The notes under the pieces were generated by a model. It searched no databases and was not told where the DNA came from. It was given only the letters and a program-made list of their open reading frames with translations. A stretch of DNA of 64,000 bases. It comes from Scleromitrula shiraiana. Taxonomy: Eukaryota; Ascomycota; Leotiomycetes; Helotiales; Sclerotiniaceae. Where the stretch lies: positions 1,922,001 to 1,986,000 of the forward strand of contig JABELC010000004.1 of the NCBI GenBank assembly GCA_028455995.1. Reading direction: 5' to 3'. Shown here in pieces: positions 33,346 through 45,463 of this stretch. Positions within the stretch are counted from its first letter, which is position 1. Each line of letters begins with the position of its first letter. The position numbers and the translations under genes are program-made.

Positions 33346-33612
33346 TAATTCGGATTCGTAAGTTGAGAACCATTTATCTGTTTATTAAGAAAAATTGTAA
33401 ATTATTTGTAATTCTTTGTAATCTTTACATACCCAGTATATTCAATTTGTTTTGGGCTTTCTCTCAACTTGAAGGTCGCCGAATTATCTCCAACGAAATG
33501 TTGAACATAAACTACTATATAATATATATTTTACGAAGGACGTTTGCTCATTCGTCAAGGTTATCGTGAAAAGAACCTATTAAAGCTAAGTTTCTTAATT
33601 CTTGATGTATCT

Positions 33613-33842
33613 AATATATATGATTCCAATAAACTTGAATGTGATTCTAATAAATATGATTCCAATAAATATAATTCCAATAAATGTAATTCCAATTTCC
33701 AATAAAAATAAAAATAAAAAATATAATTCTAATAAATATAATTCTAATAAATATGATTCCAATAAATATGATTCCAATAAATATGATTCCAATTTCCAAT
33801 AAAGATAAAAATAAATATAATTCTAATAATAATATGATTCCG
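33613..33842. repeat. 15-bp minisatellite (AATAAATATGATTCC)
   Basis: Units of AATA-AATATGATTCC recur roughly every 15 bp, with interruptions (for example an AAAATAAAAATAAAAA stretch at about 33702-33722 and AATTTCC insertions). Because the period is five codons, both strands stay open as Tyr-Asn/Asp-Ser-Asn-Lys repeats (plus) and hydrophobic Ile/Leu repeats (minus). These are artefacts of the repeat, not genes. Confidence 0.9.
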
Positions 33843-36127
33843 AGATCGCTTTCTTCAATTTTCTATACACAAATGAATGTTAGCGCTAGTGTTAAACGGT
33901 TATCTTCTTTTCATCTGGTCAACTCGTGGCTTGTGCAATTTAAATGCGATTAATTTCATCTACCAGTGATGACATCAATTCGTTTCAAGTTATGCGGCTC
34001 CTTTATATACTTTATATGTTTTATATACTTTCTGTACATATCAAAGCCCCGCAGGTTTAATTCCCGTGTTGGTTGGGCGTCAGGCGTCATCAAGTAAGAT
34101 CGTTGAACTTTAGATAGATAGATAGTTAGTTAGATAGATAGTTAGATAGATAGATATTATCTTCGGATTTCGGATTTCGGAATTGAACCGTTCATTCATG
34201 TCAAAGTTTGATTTTCAGCTACCGTATATAAAGAAAGCCCGTTATCCATAATTCCGGGTTTCGAACCTCAAAAGTTCATGTCCAAATTGACGGTAACCAT
34301 TCGTCCGACGGTACGAGGAGAGTGTCATATTGTTTATTGAAGTGGAGATAGGAGAAGATACTCGGACATATGTATACTTTAGGTATTATGACTCAAAAAT
34401 GACACACCTACCCAACGACTCTCGTTGAGATTCCACTCGTCCATTTAACAATTAAGTACATGTTTCCTTCATTGTCTTTATCTCATGGCCGAGGGGAGAA
34501 GGGATCAAACAGATTTTGTATTTGGGGTGTTTCATTTTCAATTGAACTTGATGTCTAGTGACGGTCAATCAATAGTGATTATATTATATTATATTATATC
34601 GAGTTATTTTTCCAACTCGGCTACCTATGATGAGAATTATCATTCATATATTCAGTTCATTTTATATCGCTATTGCAGCATTAATAAATGACAACAAACC
34701 TATATTTACTATTCATGTCTACATTATTTTCCTCTCATCTACATATACCCTTCCATATAACCTCAAATACTCACTCCTTCATTGTCTCTCATGATCCATT
34801 AATCCTAACTCCACATCCTCGGACCAATCTACTGACCCCACAATATCAATCTGCCCATCATCCATCCCATCCCATCATCCATCCCATCCCATCATCCATC
34901 CCATCCCATCGCATACGTCCACCATCCCTAAATCCGCAATACGCAATCCGCAATCCGTAATCCCCGAATCCCCCCTACCTTGACGTTACCAAAATAGCAA
35001 ATCACATATATTCCGCCCCCTCAAAATCCTCTTTACAACAAACAATTCGCAACATACAGCCAATAAAATTCAACCCAATCTAATCCAATCCAATCTGATA
35101 CAATCCAATTTGATACAATCCAAATAGTCAAAATGCCTTCCCCCCTCATCTATCTATCCATTCCAAATACCTATCTATTCAATTCCCGAAAGATATCTAA
35201 GAATTCCCTAGCACCTCTCTCAAATCTCACACATCCTCCTCACACTCCCTCCTCCTCCCTCACCCTCCTCCCTCCTCCTTCCCAACCAACCAACCAACCA
35301 ACCAACCCATCAATCAGTCCCCTCTATCTCTCAAAAAACCACCCACACCCACAGCATGATTCGAAATCCCCCCCCCCTCCCCCCCCCGAAAGAAACAACC
35401 TCGTTCCATCCATCCATCCATCCATTCTACAATCACATAAAACCATCCCAACCAACTAAAATCCATTTACCAAATATCAACTAAGAGATATATATCCTAT
35501 ACATCCGCAATGGAGTATTATTCTATTCTATCCTATTCTATCCTATTCTATCCTATTCTATTCTATAATACAATAATCACCCTTATTATCTATCAATTTC
35601 TCAATTTCTCAATTTCTCAATTTCTCAATTTCTTTCTCAGTCCATGATATAAACCAAACCTTTAAACCCTCCCCAAATCAAATCAAATCAAATCAAATCA
35701 AACCATCACTAAATACTTAGTGAATGAAGTATACCCAGGTATTCATGCATTGTGAATATATTATTCCTACGCTATGTATTAGTCAGTAGAGCATCTACTT
35801 TACTCTACTCTACTCTACTCTACTCTAATCTGATCTAATCTACTAGTGATCTGATCTGATACAAGTACTATCTATGTATTTCGGTTTCGTGATTAAGTTA
35901 TTTGCTTGTTTGTTTGTTTGTTTGTTTGTTTGTTTGTTATCGAACGCTGGTAACCATAATAATGATAATCATACAGTTACAATACAATACAGTAAAGTAA
36001 AGTAAAGTAAAGTACAACTGCCAAAAAGAAAAAAAAAATAAAAAAAAAAATAAAAAAACGCTTCCATAACCCCATCATGATCCCGTATCCTCAATAACCA
36101 TATTAAATATCCCCATCCACCCACCAC
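33843..36127. repeat. Microsatellite-rich intergenic tract
   Basis: This stretch holds many unrelated simple repeats and no gene: GATA/GTTA units (about 34113-34157), ATCCC/CATCCATCCC (about 34855-34912), AATCC/TAATC units (about 35075-35120), CAACCAAC (about 35283-35306), C-tracts (about 35369-35388), CATC (about 35407-35424), TATTCTATCC 10-mers (about 35519-35565), AATTTCTC 8-mers (about 35594-35634), AAATC 5-mers (about 35677-35701), TCTAC 5-mers (about 35802-35826), TTTG 4-mers (about 35905-35938), AGTAA 5-mers (about 35993-36014) and A-tracts (about 36029-36057). Small ORFs across it (34688-34960, 35133-35459) are repeat-derived. Confidence 0.85.
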
Positions 36128-37337
36128 CTAATAATCAACCTTAGTACCAAAGGCCTTCTCGAACCCCGTCAACGTAACCCTGTACCTAACATCATTAACC
36201 TTAACCTTCTCAACCGCCTTCTTGCACCCAGCCTCACCAATCTCAATCGTCTCAATCATCGGCTTGATCTTCTTCGCCGCAGCCAACCGCAACATCTCCT
36301 GCGCCTCCTTGCGACTCCCAATGTGGGATCCCGCCATCTTCGCCCCGTTGGGTGCGAAATCCTGCGCCATCATTTGCGGCAGCGGCTTGTCCGGTAGCCC
36401 GACGTTGTGGAATTCGCCGTTGACGGCCAATGTGCTCATGTATGTGGCGAGATCGAATTCGTTCGTCATGTCTGCGCAGTTGAGGATGAAGTTGAAGGTG
36501 AATGCGAGGGGTTTGGCCCAATCTTTGTCGGTGGTCGAGACAAAGTGATCGGCGCCGAGTGTGAGCGCCGTGTCTTTCTTATTGGGAGAGTGAGATAGAG
36601 CCCAGACTTCTGCGCCGAGAGCCTTGGCCCACAGGAGACCGAAATGGCCGAGGCCGCCGATTCCGAGAATGGCTACTTTTTTGCCGGGTCCGGTGCCGGC
36701 TCGGACGAGTGGTGAGTACGTGGTTAAACCTGCACACATCATTGGCGCGGCATCGGTAGATGAAAGACCCTCTGGAATGCTAAAGACGAATTGTTCATGA
36801 ACTCTGGAATAAGCCGAGAAACCACCTTGAGAGAAGAGTTGGTTTCCCTTCTTATCCAGCATAGGTTTATCACTATGACCCTCATCCTGTTTATAAGGAG
36901 CCATATAAGTATCGACCATGTTTGGGCAATAATTTTCATTGTCGCTCTTGCATTGTGGACATTGCATGCAAGATTGGACTTGGGCGCCGACTCCGACTCG
37001 ATCACCTGGCTTGACGAGTGTTACTTTTTTGCCTACTCGGAGGACTTTACCGATGATTTCGTGGCCGACGCAGAGGGGTGTAGTAGCTAGTTCTCCCCAG
37101 CCTCCGGTGATGGTGTGGACGTCTGATCCGCATACTCCGCAACACTCATTGACGATATCTACATCATGGTCTTCGAAGGTTTTGGCTGGGAACTGGTGAT
37201 ATGTTAGTATGGAGTAAGGAAAAGGTATGGTTTAGAATCGTGTAATTCCTTACCTTTGTTTTTGAGAAATCACTCCAGTTCTTACTGGAAGAAATGGTGA
37301 ATCCCTCGATTTCATCTGGGACTGAAGTAACAGACAT
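36128..37337 (-). CDS. Zinc-dependent alcohol dehydrogenase, cinnamyl-alcohol/ADH6 type, 382 aa
   Basis: Exons (minus) 37337-37254 and 37192-36128, with a 61-nt intron (GTAAGG...CACCAG). It is a medium-chain dehydrogenase/reductase. Catalytic zinc ligands are Cys46 (in CGVCGSDVH) and His72-Glu73 (CVGHEIIG), with a later Cys expected from the fold. Structural zinc Cys103, 106, 109 and 117 are in QSCMQCPQCKSDNENYC. The Rossmann motif is VAILGIGGLGHFGLLWAK. A Ser follows the second strand (ALSHSPNKK), where NAD-type enzymes usually carry Asp, so NADP(H) preference is expected as in yeast Adh6/Adh7 and plant CAD. These enzymes interconvert aliphatic and aromatic aldehydes and alcohols in the cytosol. 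Length is typical. It is divergent from the Zn2Cys6 regulator, 3.9 kb away. Codon usage is more C-rich at third positions near the C-terminus than in its neighbours. Confidence 0.93.
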
Positions 37338-39135
37338 TCTTGTTCTATCGTTTTGAAGAGTTTTGAGTGAATTTGTGGTATTTGATTGTATTGTAGATTT
37401 GAGAGTTGATTTTTGATCAAGATTGATTGATTGTATGAAGAAGTTGAAAGATTTGAGAGTTGGTAATTTTATTGAATTGATATTTGTTCAAAACCTACCA
37501 TTCCATTCAATTTGTAGTTTCAAAAAAAGCAAGCCTCCAGTCATTCCTGCCGATTTGGAGTTACTGCAAGAGCACTTAGCAGTGAGGTCATGGTTTCCTC
37601 GATTCCCACCTCCTCACTCGCCCCATTCTTCTCGGTGGTATTCCAAGAAGTCAAAACTGCCAATGAATCATTAGAACAATAAGATTCTAGAACAAAATAT
37701 CACCACAAGTGGATTGTTTGGAAAGTAGGCAAATGGACCCATGGATGGCAAGTATACCATATCGATCGAGTTTCTTACAAATACTGATATACGTTTAACT
37801 AAACGTCATCGATTTGTTGTGTTGGTACCGCTCGGCGGACCTATATAGGTAGTTTTTTGGTTCCCGCTTCTAGGAAAAACATGTTCCTAGTTTAGTAGAT
37901 ATGATGTTGATCACTCAAACTAGAGCTATCAATACCTAAACCCCGACGCCATTGAAAAATAAATTCATTATTCACGTCGTTTTTGTAAAAGGAATTTGGA
38001 ATAATTATCAAATTGAATCGAATCGAATATGAAGAGATTCTCGACTAAGAGAAAGATACAATAGTAGCATAATCTCCAAGCAATCGTGGTGAAACCCGAA
38101 AGAATAATCAAGCGTATATCGAAACAACATAAGAAATATATCAAGCTATGAGTGATCTTGATTTTTCTTCTCAAAGCTATATGGGTATGAATCCTAGAGA
38201 GTAATAATGACGATACGAGTATATGAAATTCGAATTTTGAGGTCGGTTTGGTCATTCGTTTGTTTGCGTTGGTCTTGTACTATACAAAGTTGATGGGTTG
38301 AAAATCTATCGACTGTATCGTATCGACTTAATTCGCCTCAGCATGAAGTAAAAATTGAGAAATCAATGTTGGTATTTATACATAGGTTGGGAAAAGAGAA
38401 AGAAAGATTCAGAGAGGGGAAGATCATATATGTACTTGCATAGTAGCAGGGGAAGGTAATTGAAGCATTTATATGGAGTATATGACTGATAGTTAATTTT
38501 CGAGTACCTTGATGAATACCCAAGACAAACGACTATCGTAATCATCGTATTTATCGCATTCATCGCATATGAGATAAGATGTAAAATACCTTCAACTCCT
38601 GCCCCTTTTCGTACCAATATCAATCCTGTCAAATAGATCGTTCTCATCTCACTCTTACAAGATCTTTCCCCCCTTCTCTCTCATTATCACATGCACATAC
38701 ACACAAATTTACCTATAAGCACGTGTCAAGAATCCTCCTGTGGCCTTCAATCTCAATCTCAATCTTACCCTTTCCCTTTCCCTTCTTCCCCAGTTATACG
38801 CGTACATAATCGGTCAGTCTTATGATCCAAAAGAAATCTAGTTTGAGTGAATGATGAGTCCTTGAGTGTGCCGTGCTCCGAGCCTGACGAGATATTATTA
38901 TTTTTTTTTCTGATTATGAATAATAATACCTAGGTATGTAAAAATAAATAATCTGGGGTCTCCACTGCTGACCGTATTATTGAGTCGCGTGCGTATGGTG
39001 TGGTGCTTGGCTTTGGTGGCTTATGTGTTTTTTTTTTTCTTATTTTTTTTATTTTCTTTTTTGGTGCTGGGGGAGGGATTGTGTGATGTATGGTGTTTGA
39101 CGTGATGGGTATGTAGGTAGACGTGAGGATATGAT

Positions 39136-39136
39136 G

Positions 39137-39170
<34 letters not shown>
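39136..39170. repeat. (TATATG)n microsatellite
   Basis: Five to six tandem hexamers are visible directly. Translated on the minus strand they make a His-Ile repeat, which is not a gene. Confidence 0.85.
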
Positions 39171-39171
<1 letters not shown>

Positions 39172-39780
39172 CGTGTAACCTGTGAGTAAGTAAACCCGAT
39201 TGATAATAATGTGGTGGTATACATATGTAAATGCGGATAGGAAATAAGGAAATGTCTCGGAATTATAGATGGATGTTTTAGAAAGCAGTTGAGTACAGTA
39301 TGTTAGTTTTGAATGGAAGGTATTTATTACTTACATACCTATGTAGACGATGAGATGAGATGCCTTCTGTACTGGTAATCAATCAGATTTGATTCGATTT
39401 GTGATGGAGAGTATTACCCTACCCCGCCTACTCTACTCTACTCCACTCTACTCCATTATACGGGAGAAGCAGAAGCACAAACACACAAGAACCTCAATTT
39501 GCTTGACTTTAGGTCAAAGTACTTGGTATACATGGATGAATGACAAAAACATCCCGCTATTTTCCATCCTCTTTTGGATACAAGAACGGTTAGAGCAAGG
39601 GATAAGATTTACTATTAGAATAGGATACCCGGTAATAGATACCGGTAAGTGATGCTAGAGTTAAGGTAAGATGATCGATCACTGCCACCAAATGAAATAA
39701 AATCGAAATTGAGTTTCAAATAGCGAATGAGATTACTAATCAGTAGTATGAGAGGAGAATTAATTTAACTTTCCTTAAAC

Positions 39781-39852
39781 TGTAAAACTGTAAAACTGTA
39801 AAACTGTAAAACTGTAAAACTGTAAAACTGTAAAACTGTAAAACTGTAAAAC
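39781..39852. repeat. Nine-copy 8-bp minisatellite (TGTAAAAC)
   Basis: Nine perfect TGTAAAAC units are followed by TGTG. They lie in the long intergenic region upstream of the Zn2Cys6 regulator. There are no spacers, so this is not a CRISPR array. Confidence 0.95.
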
Positions 39853-41251
39853 TGTGTAAAGGTAGATCAATTGTGTAAGAGTAGGTAAGGAATTTCCTTG
39901 TTTGTATTGCTCGTGTGCTCATTTAATAAATCTCCTCCCTAGGGCTATTCTCAACGGTCTGGATGATTATTAATGAAAATGAGGTAGGAAGGTAATGAAT
40001 GATTGAAAGAAATTATGAGATTAGATGAGATTAGATGAGATCTTTTTAATGAAAGTTGATTCTTGTTGATTCTTGTTAAATAAATAAATGAATAAATAAA
40101 TAAATAAACTATTGATCGATTGAATAGGTGATATAGGTGAATATTTATATGTACTGTATTGTACTATACTATATGTAATCAACTCATCTCCACGATTCAC
40201 CACCCCCTCTTTCGCTCCAGATTTTCCCACAAAATTTTCATTCCGCGTTATGATTTTTTGCGGAGATGTGGGTGAATGTAGTGGGTGAGTGGGTGAGTGG
40301 ATGTTCTCGATATGGTGGGGTGGAATATACTAATAAAATACCTATGTTATAGTTTTTTTCCCCTTTACTCACTCGAGTATATTTCTTATTTTCCTTATGT
40401 AACTTTTGAGGGGGCGGGCGGGAAGTGAAAGAATGGGGTAGTTAGGAGTCTAGTAATCTACCTGAGTACTAATAACTAAATAAATCAGTACTAGATAGAA
40501 TTGAATCCTTCCTCATCAAGATTGAGATTGACATTGATATTGATATTGATATTGATATTGACATTGAAATTAAGATATTTATCTCTTTATTACCTTACTC
40601 ATCTCAATACTAACATAACAATAATAACAATAATACCAATATTATATAAATTCTAATTGTTTCATCACCATTCATCATTCTAATCCGAATATTTATTTCC
40701 CTTTACATCTACACTTTACTGCTTACTTCACATGCTTATTATTTAAATAAAAGCTTCAATCTTCTTCAATCTTTAATCTTTAATTAAATCCTTGTTCGAA
40801 CTTGCAGCTGATCCTGTATGGCTTATAATCATTAACCCACATGCTAATTATTTTTTAACCATTTTTTGATTAATTCATGTCATGGATTCAAATTCCTATT
40901 CCTTTTTAAATTCCTTAGTTCTACTTACTACTATTACTACTACTACCTAGAGCTAGTACTTATTATTATATACTCATCATAATAATATATTCCAAGATTA
41001 ACTTTTTTTTTTAGAAACAACTAACTAACTACTAAATACTTAAACCTGAACAATTCCTCTTCTCCGCTCTTCCTCTTCTCCGCTCTTCCTCTCTTCTGTC
41101 TTTTCCCCTTAAACACGTAATGGTCGTTTTATATAATTATATCTTTCATATAATTTATTCAAATGCGATCAAACATCGTATTTATCTCCAACCTTAAACA
41201 TTGCGAGTGATATTGACCAAGTTACCGTCATCTACCTAAATCTCCCTCACC

Positions 41252-44074
41252 ATGAATGAAACAATAGATATCGATAATCATTCTCGTCATTCTTCTATAT
41301 CATCACAAGGATATCTTAATCACCATCCTTCCAATACGGGTTCAAAAAGGGCAAATACATCTGGAGGAGAAGAAGAAGAAGATAATTCCAATAACGATTC
41401 AAATCCAAAAAAGAGAAAGACCTCTGGGAAAGACAAGGGTGGAAATTCGGAATCCGATGGACCTACTAAACCTGCTAGAAGAAGAGCTGCAAAGGCATGC
41501 GTTAATTGTAGATCTCGAAAGGTCCGTTGTGATGTGATGCAACACTTTCACGTAGATGCAAATGGACGTGCTATTTGTAGCAATTGTAAGGCAGATGGCT
41601 TAGATTGTGTGGTTCAAGAGAGTAAAAGGAAAAAGTCTATATACATCTCCCCAATTGACAAATTGTCTTCGAGTATACGTTTTACTAACATACATCCTAG
41701 GAAACTCCTTCAAAATCAACAACCGGTAAATTTACAATGTTTTAATTTATTGTCGAATAATCTACTAATGAAGAAATCTTAGCCACTCGAAATTCTGCTA
41801 CCGGGACCAGTTCAAGCACAGGAAAATGCACTACTAGATCATACTCCAGTACTTGGCAATGGGCTCGTAAATCCAACAAATATTTTGCATCAAAATGGGT
41901 CTATTCGTTCTAATAGCTTTACATCATCTCATGTACCACATCAAATATGTAAGCACGAAGCTGACTTGGTGAATATAAACATGGCCAACGAGACTGACAA
42001 TCTATATAAAGACCAAACACTCAATCAACAGATGAATCAAACTCTCAATCCACAGATGAATCACGCCGATTTCCTACGAAGGCATAGTAGTCATACCACA
42101 AAGTCACCCAACTACCACACCGCCGAACTCGCAAACGAATTAATATCAAGGGTTTCTATGACTGGAGATAGGACTCGCGCACGGCTCACATCAGTTGAAC
42201 CACCTCATCCTCCGCTAAAGCATCAAGTTCCAAATTACATCAAGCCTCTCCCTTCACGAATGACCTCTATCGATATCGATTATCTTTATGCCAAAGGCGC
42301 GCTGTCCATTCCCCAAGATCGTTTACGCAATGCAGCACTTGCTGCATTCATCGAGTTCGTATGGCCCTATATGCCAATTCTGAAGTTACATGATATTCTG
42401 GCAATTATAAATGATGAGACAGGACAATCAGGAAAAATCAGTTTATTGTTGTTTCAAGCAATTATGTTTGCAGGAGTAACATTCGTGGACATGAAATATT
42501 TAGATGGATTTCGTGATCGAAGAGCTGCTAGAAAAGCGTTCTACCAGAAAGCTAGGGTATGTGAGCAATATTGTGTCAATTGGTAACAAATATTAATACG
42601 TTGTTAGGTTCTCTACGATTTCGACTACGAAAGTGATCGATTGGCTCTTGCTCAAGCAACCTCATATATGACATATTGGTACGAAACACCGGATGATCAA
42701 AAAGATACTTGGCATTGGATGGGTATTACAATTTCACTTTGTCACACAATTGGATTGCACCGGGATTGCGAGAATTCAAAAACGCCACTAGAGGAGCAAA
42801 AATTATGGAAACGGATTTGGTGGTCATGTCTCATGCGAGACCGACTCATCGCATTGGGCATGAGACGTCCAACCAGAGTTAAAGATGAAGATTTCGATGT
42901 TAAGATGCTCGAGGAGTGCGACTTTGAAATCCAGGAGCTTTCACCAAATATCACTATCATTCCCTCAGAGTGTACGATGATTCGCGACATTGAAGCACAA
43001 AGGAAGCTTGCCCAAATGTGTATTGCGAAAGCAAAATTATGTCAATGCATCGGTCATGTTCTTGGAGCTCAATATTCGGTACTTGTCAAGAACCAGGGAA
43101 TGAACCAAAACACAACCCCGAATGCCATGTTGGTTCCTAAAAAAGTGAGCTCAATGGATGAGGTAAATCGATGCGCTTCTGAACTCATTGCATGGAAGAA
43201 TGATCTTCCGGTATCATGTCAGTACACGAATGTGATGGAAAGAGGAGGTAGTGGACCAACTTTATTTGTACAACGTGCGTTATTAGACATGTGTTTTTCC
43301 GCCACAATGTCCGCCCTGTACAGACCACAATTTCAATCAAATCGAAAGGGAGAAGATTCTCCATACAGTACGCTTCAAGCGGCTTCGAATCAAATCGCAA
43401 CAGTTTGCCGAGGTTTACTTGAACGAGATCTGGTAAAGTATTTACCTACGTCTGGTGTTACGGTGGTTCTCCCGTGCATCATTATGCAACTCTTAGCTAT
43501 GAATGACGATAGCGAGAAAGAAGCGCAAAAGAGTGCGATCCGTATATATGTTCTATGCATGGAAGTTCTCAAGCACCTACAATCAAACTACGCATCCGCC
43601 GACCATGCAATCCTCTTCCTAACAGCCGCAACCCGAAAATCAAACATAGAGGCAGCGATAGCAGCACACATGCAACTCGAAAACGAAGAGCGAGAGCGAC
43701 TCCGAAAATCAAAAATAGATGCAGCTCAAATAGTAGAAAATGAAGAGAAGATCAGACAATCAAAGGTCGATACTCCTCCCCGTTATTATTCAGATAATTC
43801 TCCAACGCAATTTCAATCGAATCAGCAACCACAATCGGTGATGATGACACCGCCGGAACAAAGTCCGCTTCCTGACCCGGTTTTTGACGATCTTTTTGGG
43901 TTTGCGGGGGAGAATATGTCGATGGGTGGGTATAATTTGGGAATGGGAATGGATAATTATACGCCGCCGGAGGGAGCGGTGGATTTCCAGTTTGATCAGT
44001 TTATTGATTTTGAGGATGTGGGGGATATCGGGGTGATGGGTGGGGGGGAGTTGATATTTTGTTCGGGGGATTGA
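41252..44074 (+). CDS. Zn2Cys6 transcription factor, FarA/Ctf1-like, 904 aa
   Basis: Exons 41252-41725, 41783-42556 and 42608-44074; introns 57 nt (GTAAAT, ACTAAT branch, TTAG) and 51 nt (GTATGT...TTAG). Residues 83-119 form the zinc cluster C-x2-C-x6-C-x15-C-x2-C-x6-C (CVNCRSRKVRC ... CSNCKADGLDC), flanked by basic segments (KPARRRAAK; SKRKK). The fungal transcription factor domain follows (about 275-550), with SIPQDRLRN, FVWPYMPILKLHDIL, KISLLLFQAIMFAG, YDFDYESDRL, TYWYETPDDQKDTWHWMG and KIWWSC-type KRIWWSCLMRDRL motifs; these are the hallmarks of FarA/FarB and cutinase factor Ctf1. Relatives control fatty-acid breakdown and cutinase genes in the nucleus. The inter-Cys loop of 15 is longer than usual. 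The C-terminus is Gln/Pro-rich then acidic (activation-like). Assignment to the subfamily is firm; targets are not shown. Confidence 0.88.
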
Positions 44075-45148
44075 TTAGGGTTATTTAGGTGGTTTTGTAA
44101 GGCGTTTTTAGGAAGGGGATAAATGGGTCAATGGATTGGGTTTGGGTCTGGGTTCGTAGGGTGGGATGGGGATGAATAGATGATTGAATGAATTAATGAG
44201 GGTACTAAATTGGATGGAAATGGATGAGATGGTTTGGGCATGAGGTAGATAGAATGGTATGGAATGGTTGGCGCAAAGTGGGGTTTTCCCCCTTTGGATC
44301 GGGTTGGCTTGGATCAATTTAGATTGAATTGAGATAACGAAAAAAATCCACACTAGAGTCAGGATAATGAATCGGACTGGATTTGCGACATCGATACAGT
44401 CAAGTAGAAACATAGAAGTAAAACCCCCAGGGTCTTCAACAGTCCTTCGACGATCCGAGGCGTGACCGGTCCAGTCCAGCATGTACCGATAAACACAATT
44501 TTAGATGCAGTATAACGTCTCGATGAAAATCCGCCATGCACGTTCACTCACTATTGTTACCCTCCCCTCTGGTGGTAGGTAGCAGCACAATGGGATTCCA
44601 TAGACGTGTTGAATGCAATACTAGCCCATACGCTCCTATCTATCATGGCTTTCGAGACCATTCCTCCCTCGCGCAGGCACGAATAAGGTGATGTGGTGAG
44701 ATAGTCCCTCTGGATGGGAATCTGCATCCCGCGTTGCAACGAGCTGGTGTGTTTCTGTTCCTGACGGATAGGTGGGAATTCTGAGGCTTGGGTGCTGCAT
44801 TCTCGGCGGATTGGAGGGGAGGAGAGGAGAGGAGCAGATGCGGTGGAAATTTTGAGGATTATTGATCTGTTGGCTTGGACTCAAATATCTTCATAATCTA
44901 TAGTTTTAAGCTTTAAGTTTTAAGTTTTAAGTTTTAAGTTTTAAGCTTTGACTTTGACTTTGATTAGAGATGATGATACTTTGAACTTGTGGGAAAGAAC
45001 TTTAACTAATACTAGTATAAAGCCATACCATTCATCACATCACAGGCTCCGAGTATAATTGTCCAAGTGAGGGAACAAACAAGATTAAAAATATCAGAAT
45101 AAGAATTGAAAAATACGATTAAAACTGAAATTGATACAACTATTTAGT
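44075..45148. other. Intergenic region
   Basis: About 1.1 kb with a heptanucleotide array (TTTTAAG/AAGTTTT) at about 44904-44946 and GGAGAGGAGAGGAGA at about 44818-44834. No gene was seen. Overlapping minus-strand small ORFs (44108-44884) lack conserved features. Confidence 0.45.
44904..44946. repeat. 7-bp tandem repeat (TTTTAAG)
   Basis: Six near-perfect TTTTAAG/CTTTAAG units are visible directly. They share a 7-bp period with arrays at 28711 and 53176. Confidence 0.85.
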
Positions 45149-45403
45149 TTAGTATCTGCTCTGGATATCCACAAGTGCAGGAGAACGAGGCGTGAAATTC
45201 TGATCTGTTGTCACCGCCTGAGCTACTTCGGTAATCCACTCAACCGACAGTCGGGTCAATGCTGCATAGAAGATTCGGCCAAGCACTATTCCATCCTTGT
45301 CGAGATAGAAGCCAGCTTCTTTGAGAGTCTTGATTGATCCTCCGTTTATTTCTAACTTCCGGACAAGAAACCTACAATATAACATAACGCCTGTGCCTCG
45401 CAC
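45149..45403 (-). pseudogene. Truncated tandem paralogue of the 186-aa gene at 45464-46075
   Basis: The reading KTLKEAGFYLDKDG, then IFYAALTRLSVEWITEV and FTPRSPALVDIQ, aligns with KTLRELGFYIEKKA, TFYEALVQPPTEWTTEL and FVLRSPLLFELR of the neighbouring gene, in the same order and on the same strand. Only the 3' half is present. The part before FLVRKLEING has no counterpart, and a TTGTAG acceptor-like site sits just there. It ends at a stop before the Asp/Glu/Ser-rich last exon of the neighbour. I read it as a decayed duplicate. If an upstream exon exists within 45404-45463 it would have to be tiny, because the other gene's stop is at 45464. Confidence 0.65.
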
Positions 45404-45463
45404 TGCAGTGATGTATTACTATTAGATCAGATCCATAGCATGCAACATTGCCTTGATACCACC

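Larger units (their letters stand above)
37338..41251. other. Long divergent intergenic region (ADH / Zn2Cys6 regulator)
   Basis: 3.9 kb with no supportable gene. It carries several tandem repeats: a hexanucleotide TATATG array (about 39136-39170), the TGTAAAAC array (39781-39852), AAATAAAT-type runs (about 40078-40108) and GATATTGATATT runs (about 40533-40562). The last 700 bp before 41252 are AT/CT-rich with TTCC/CTCTTC runs (about 41057-41100), a typical long 5' leader for a regulatory gene. Confidence 0.5.

Noticed and set aside
33595..33802. ORFs open on both strands with repetitive Tyr-Asn-Ser-Asn-Lys and hydrophobic Leu/Ile repeats
   Set aside because: Produced by a 15-bp minisatellite whose period is a multiple of three; no start context or flanking coding sequence.
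39781..39852. Regular array resembling a CRISPR
   Set aside because: Units are 8 bp, contiguous and without spacers, in a eukaryotic nuclear context.
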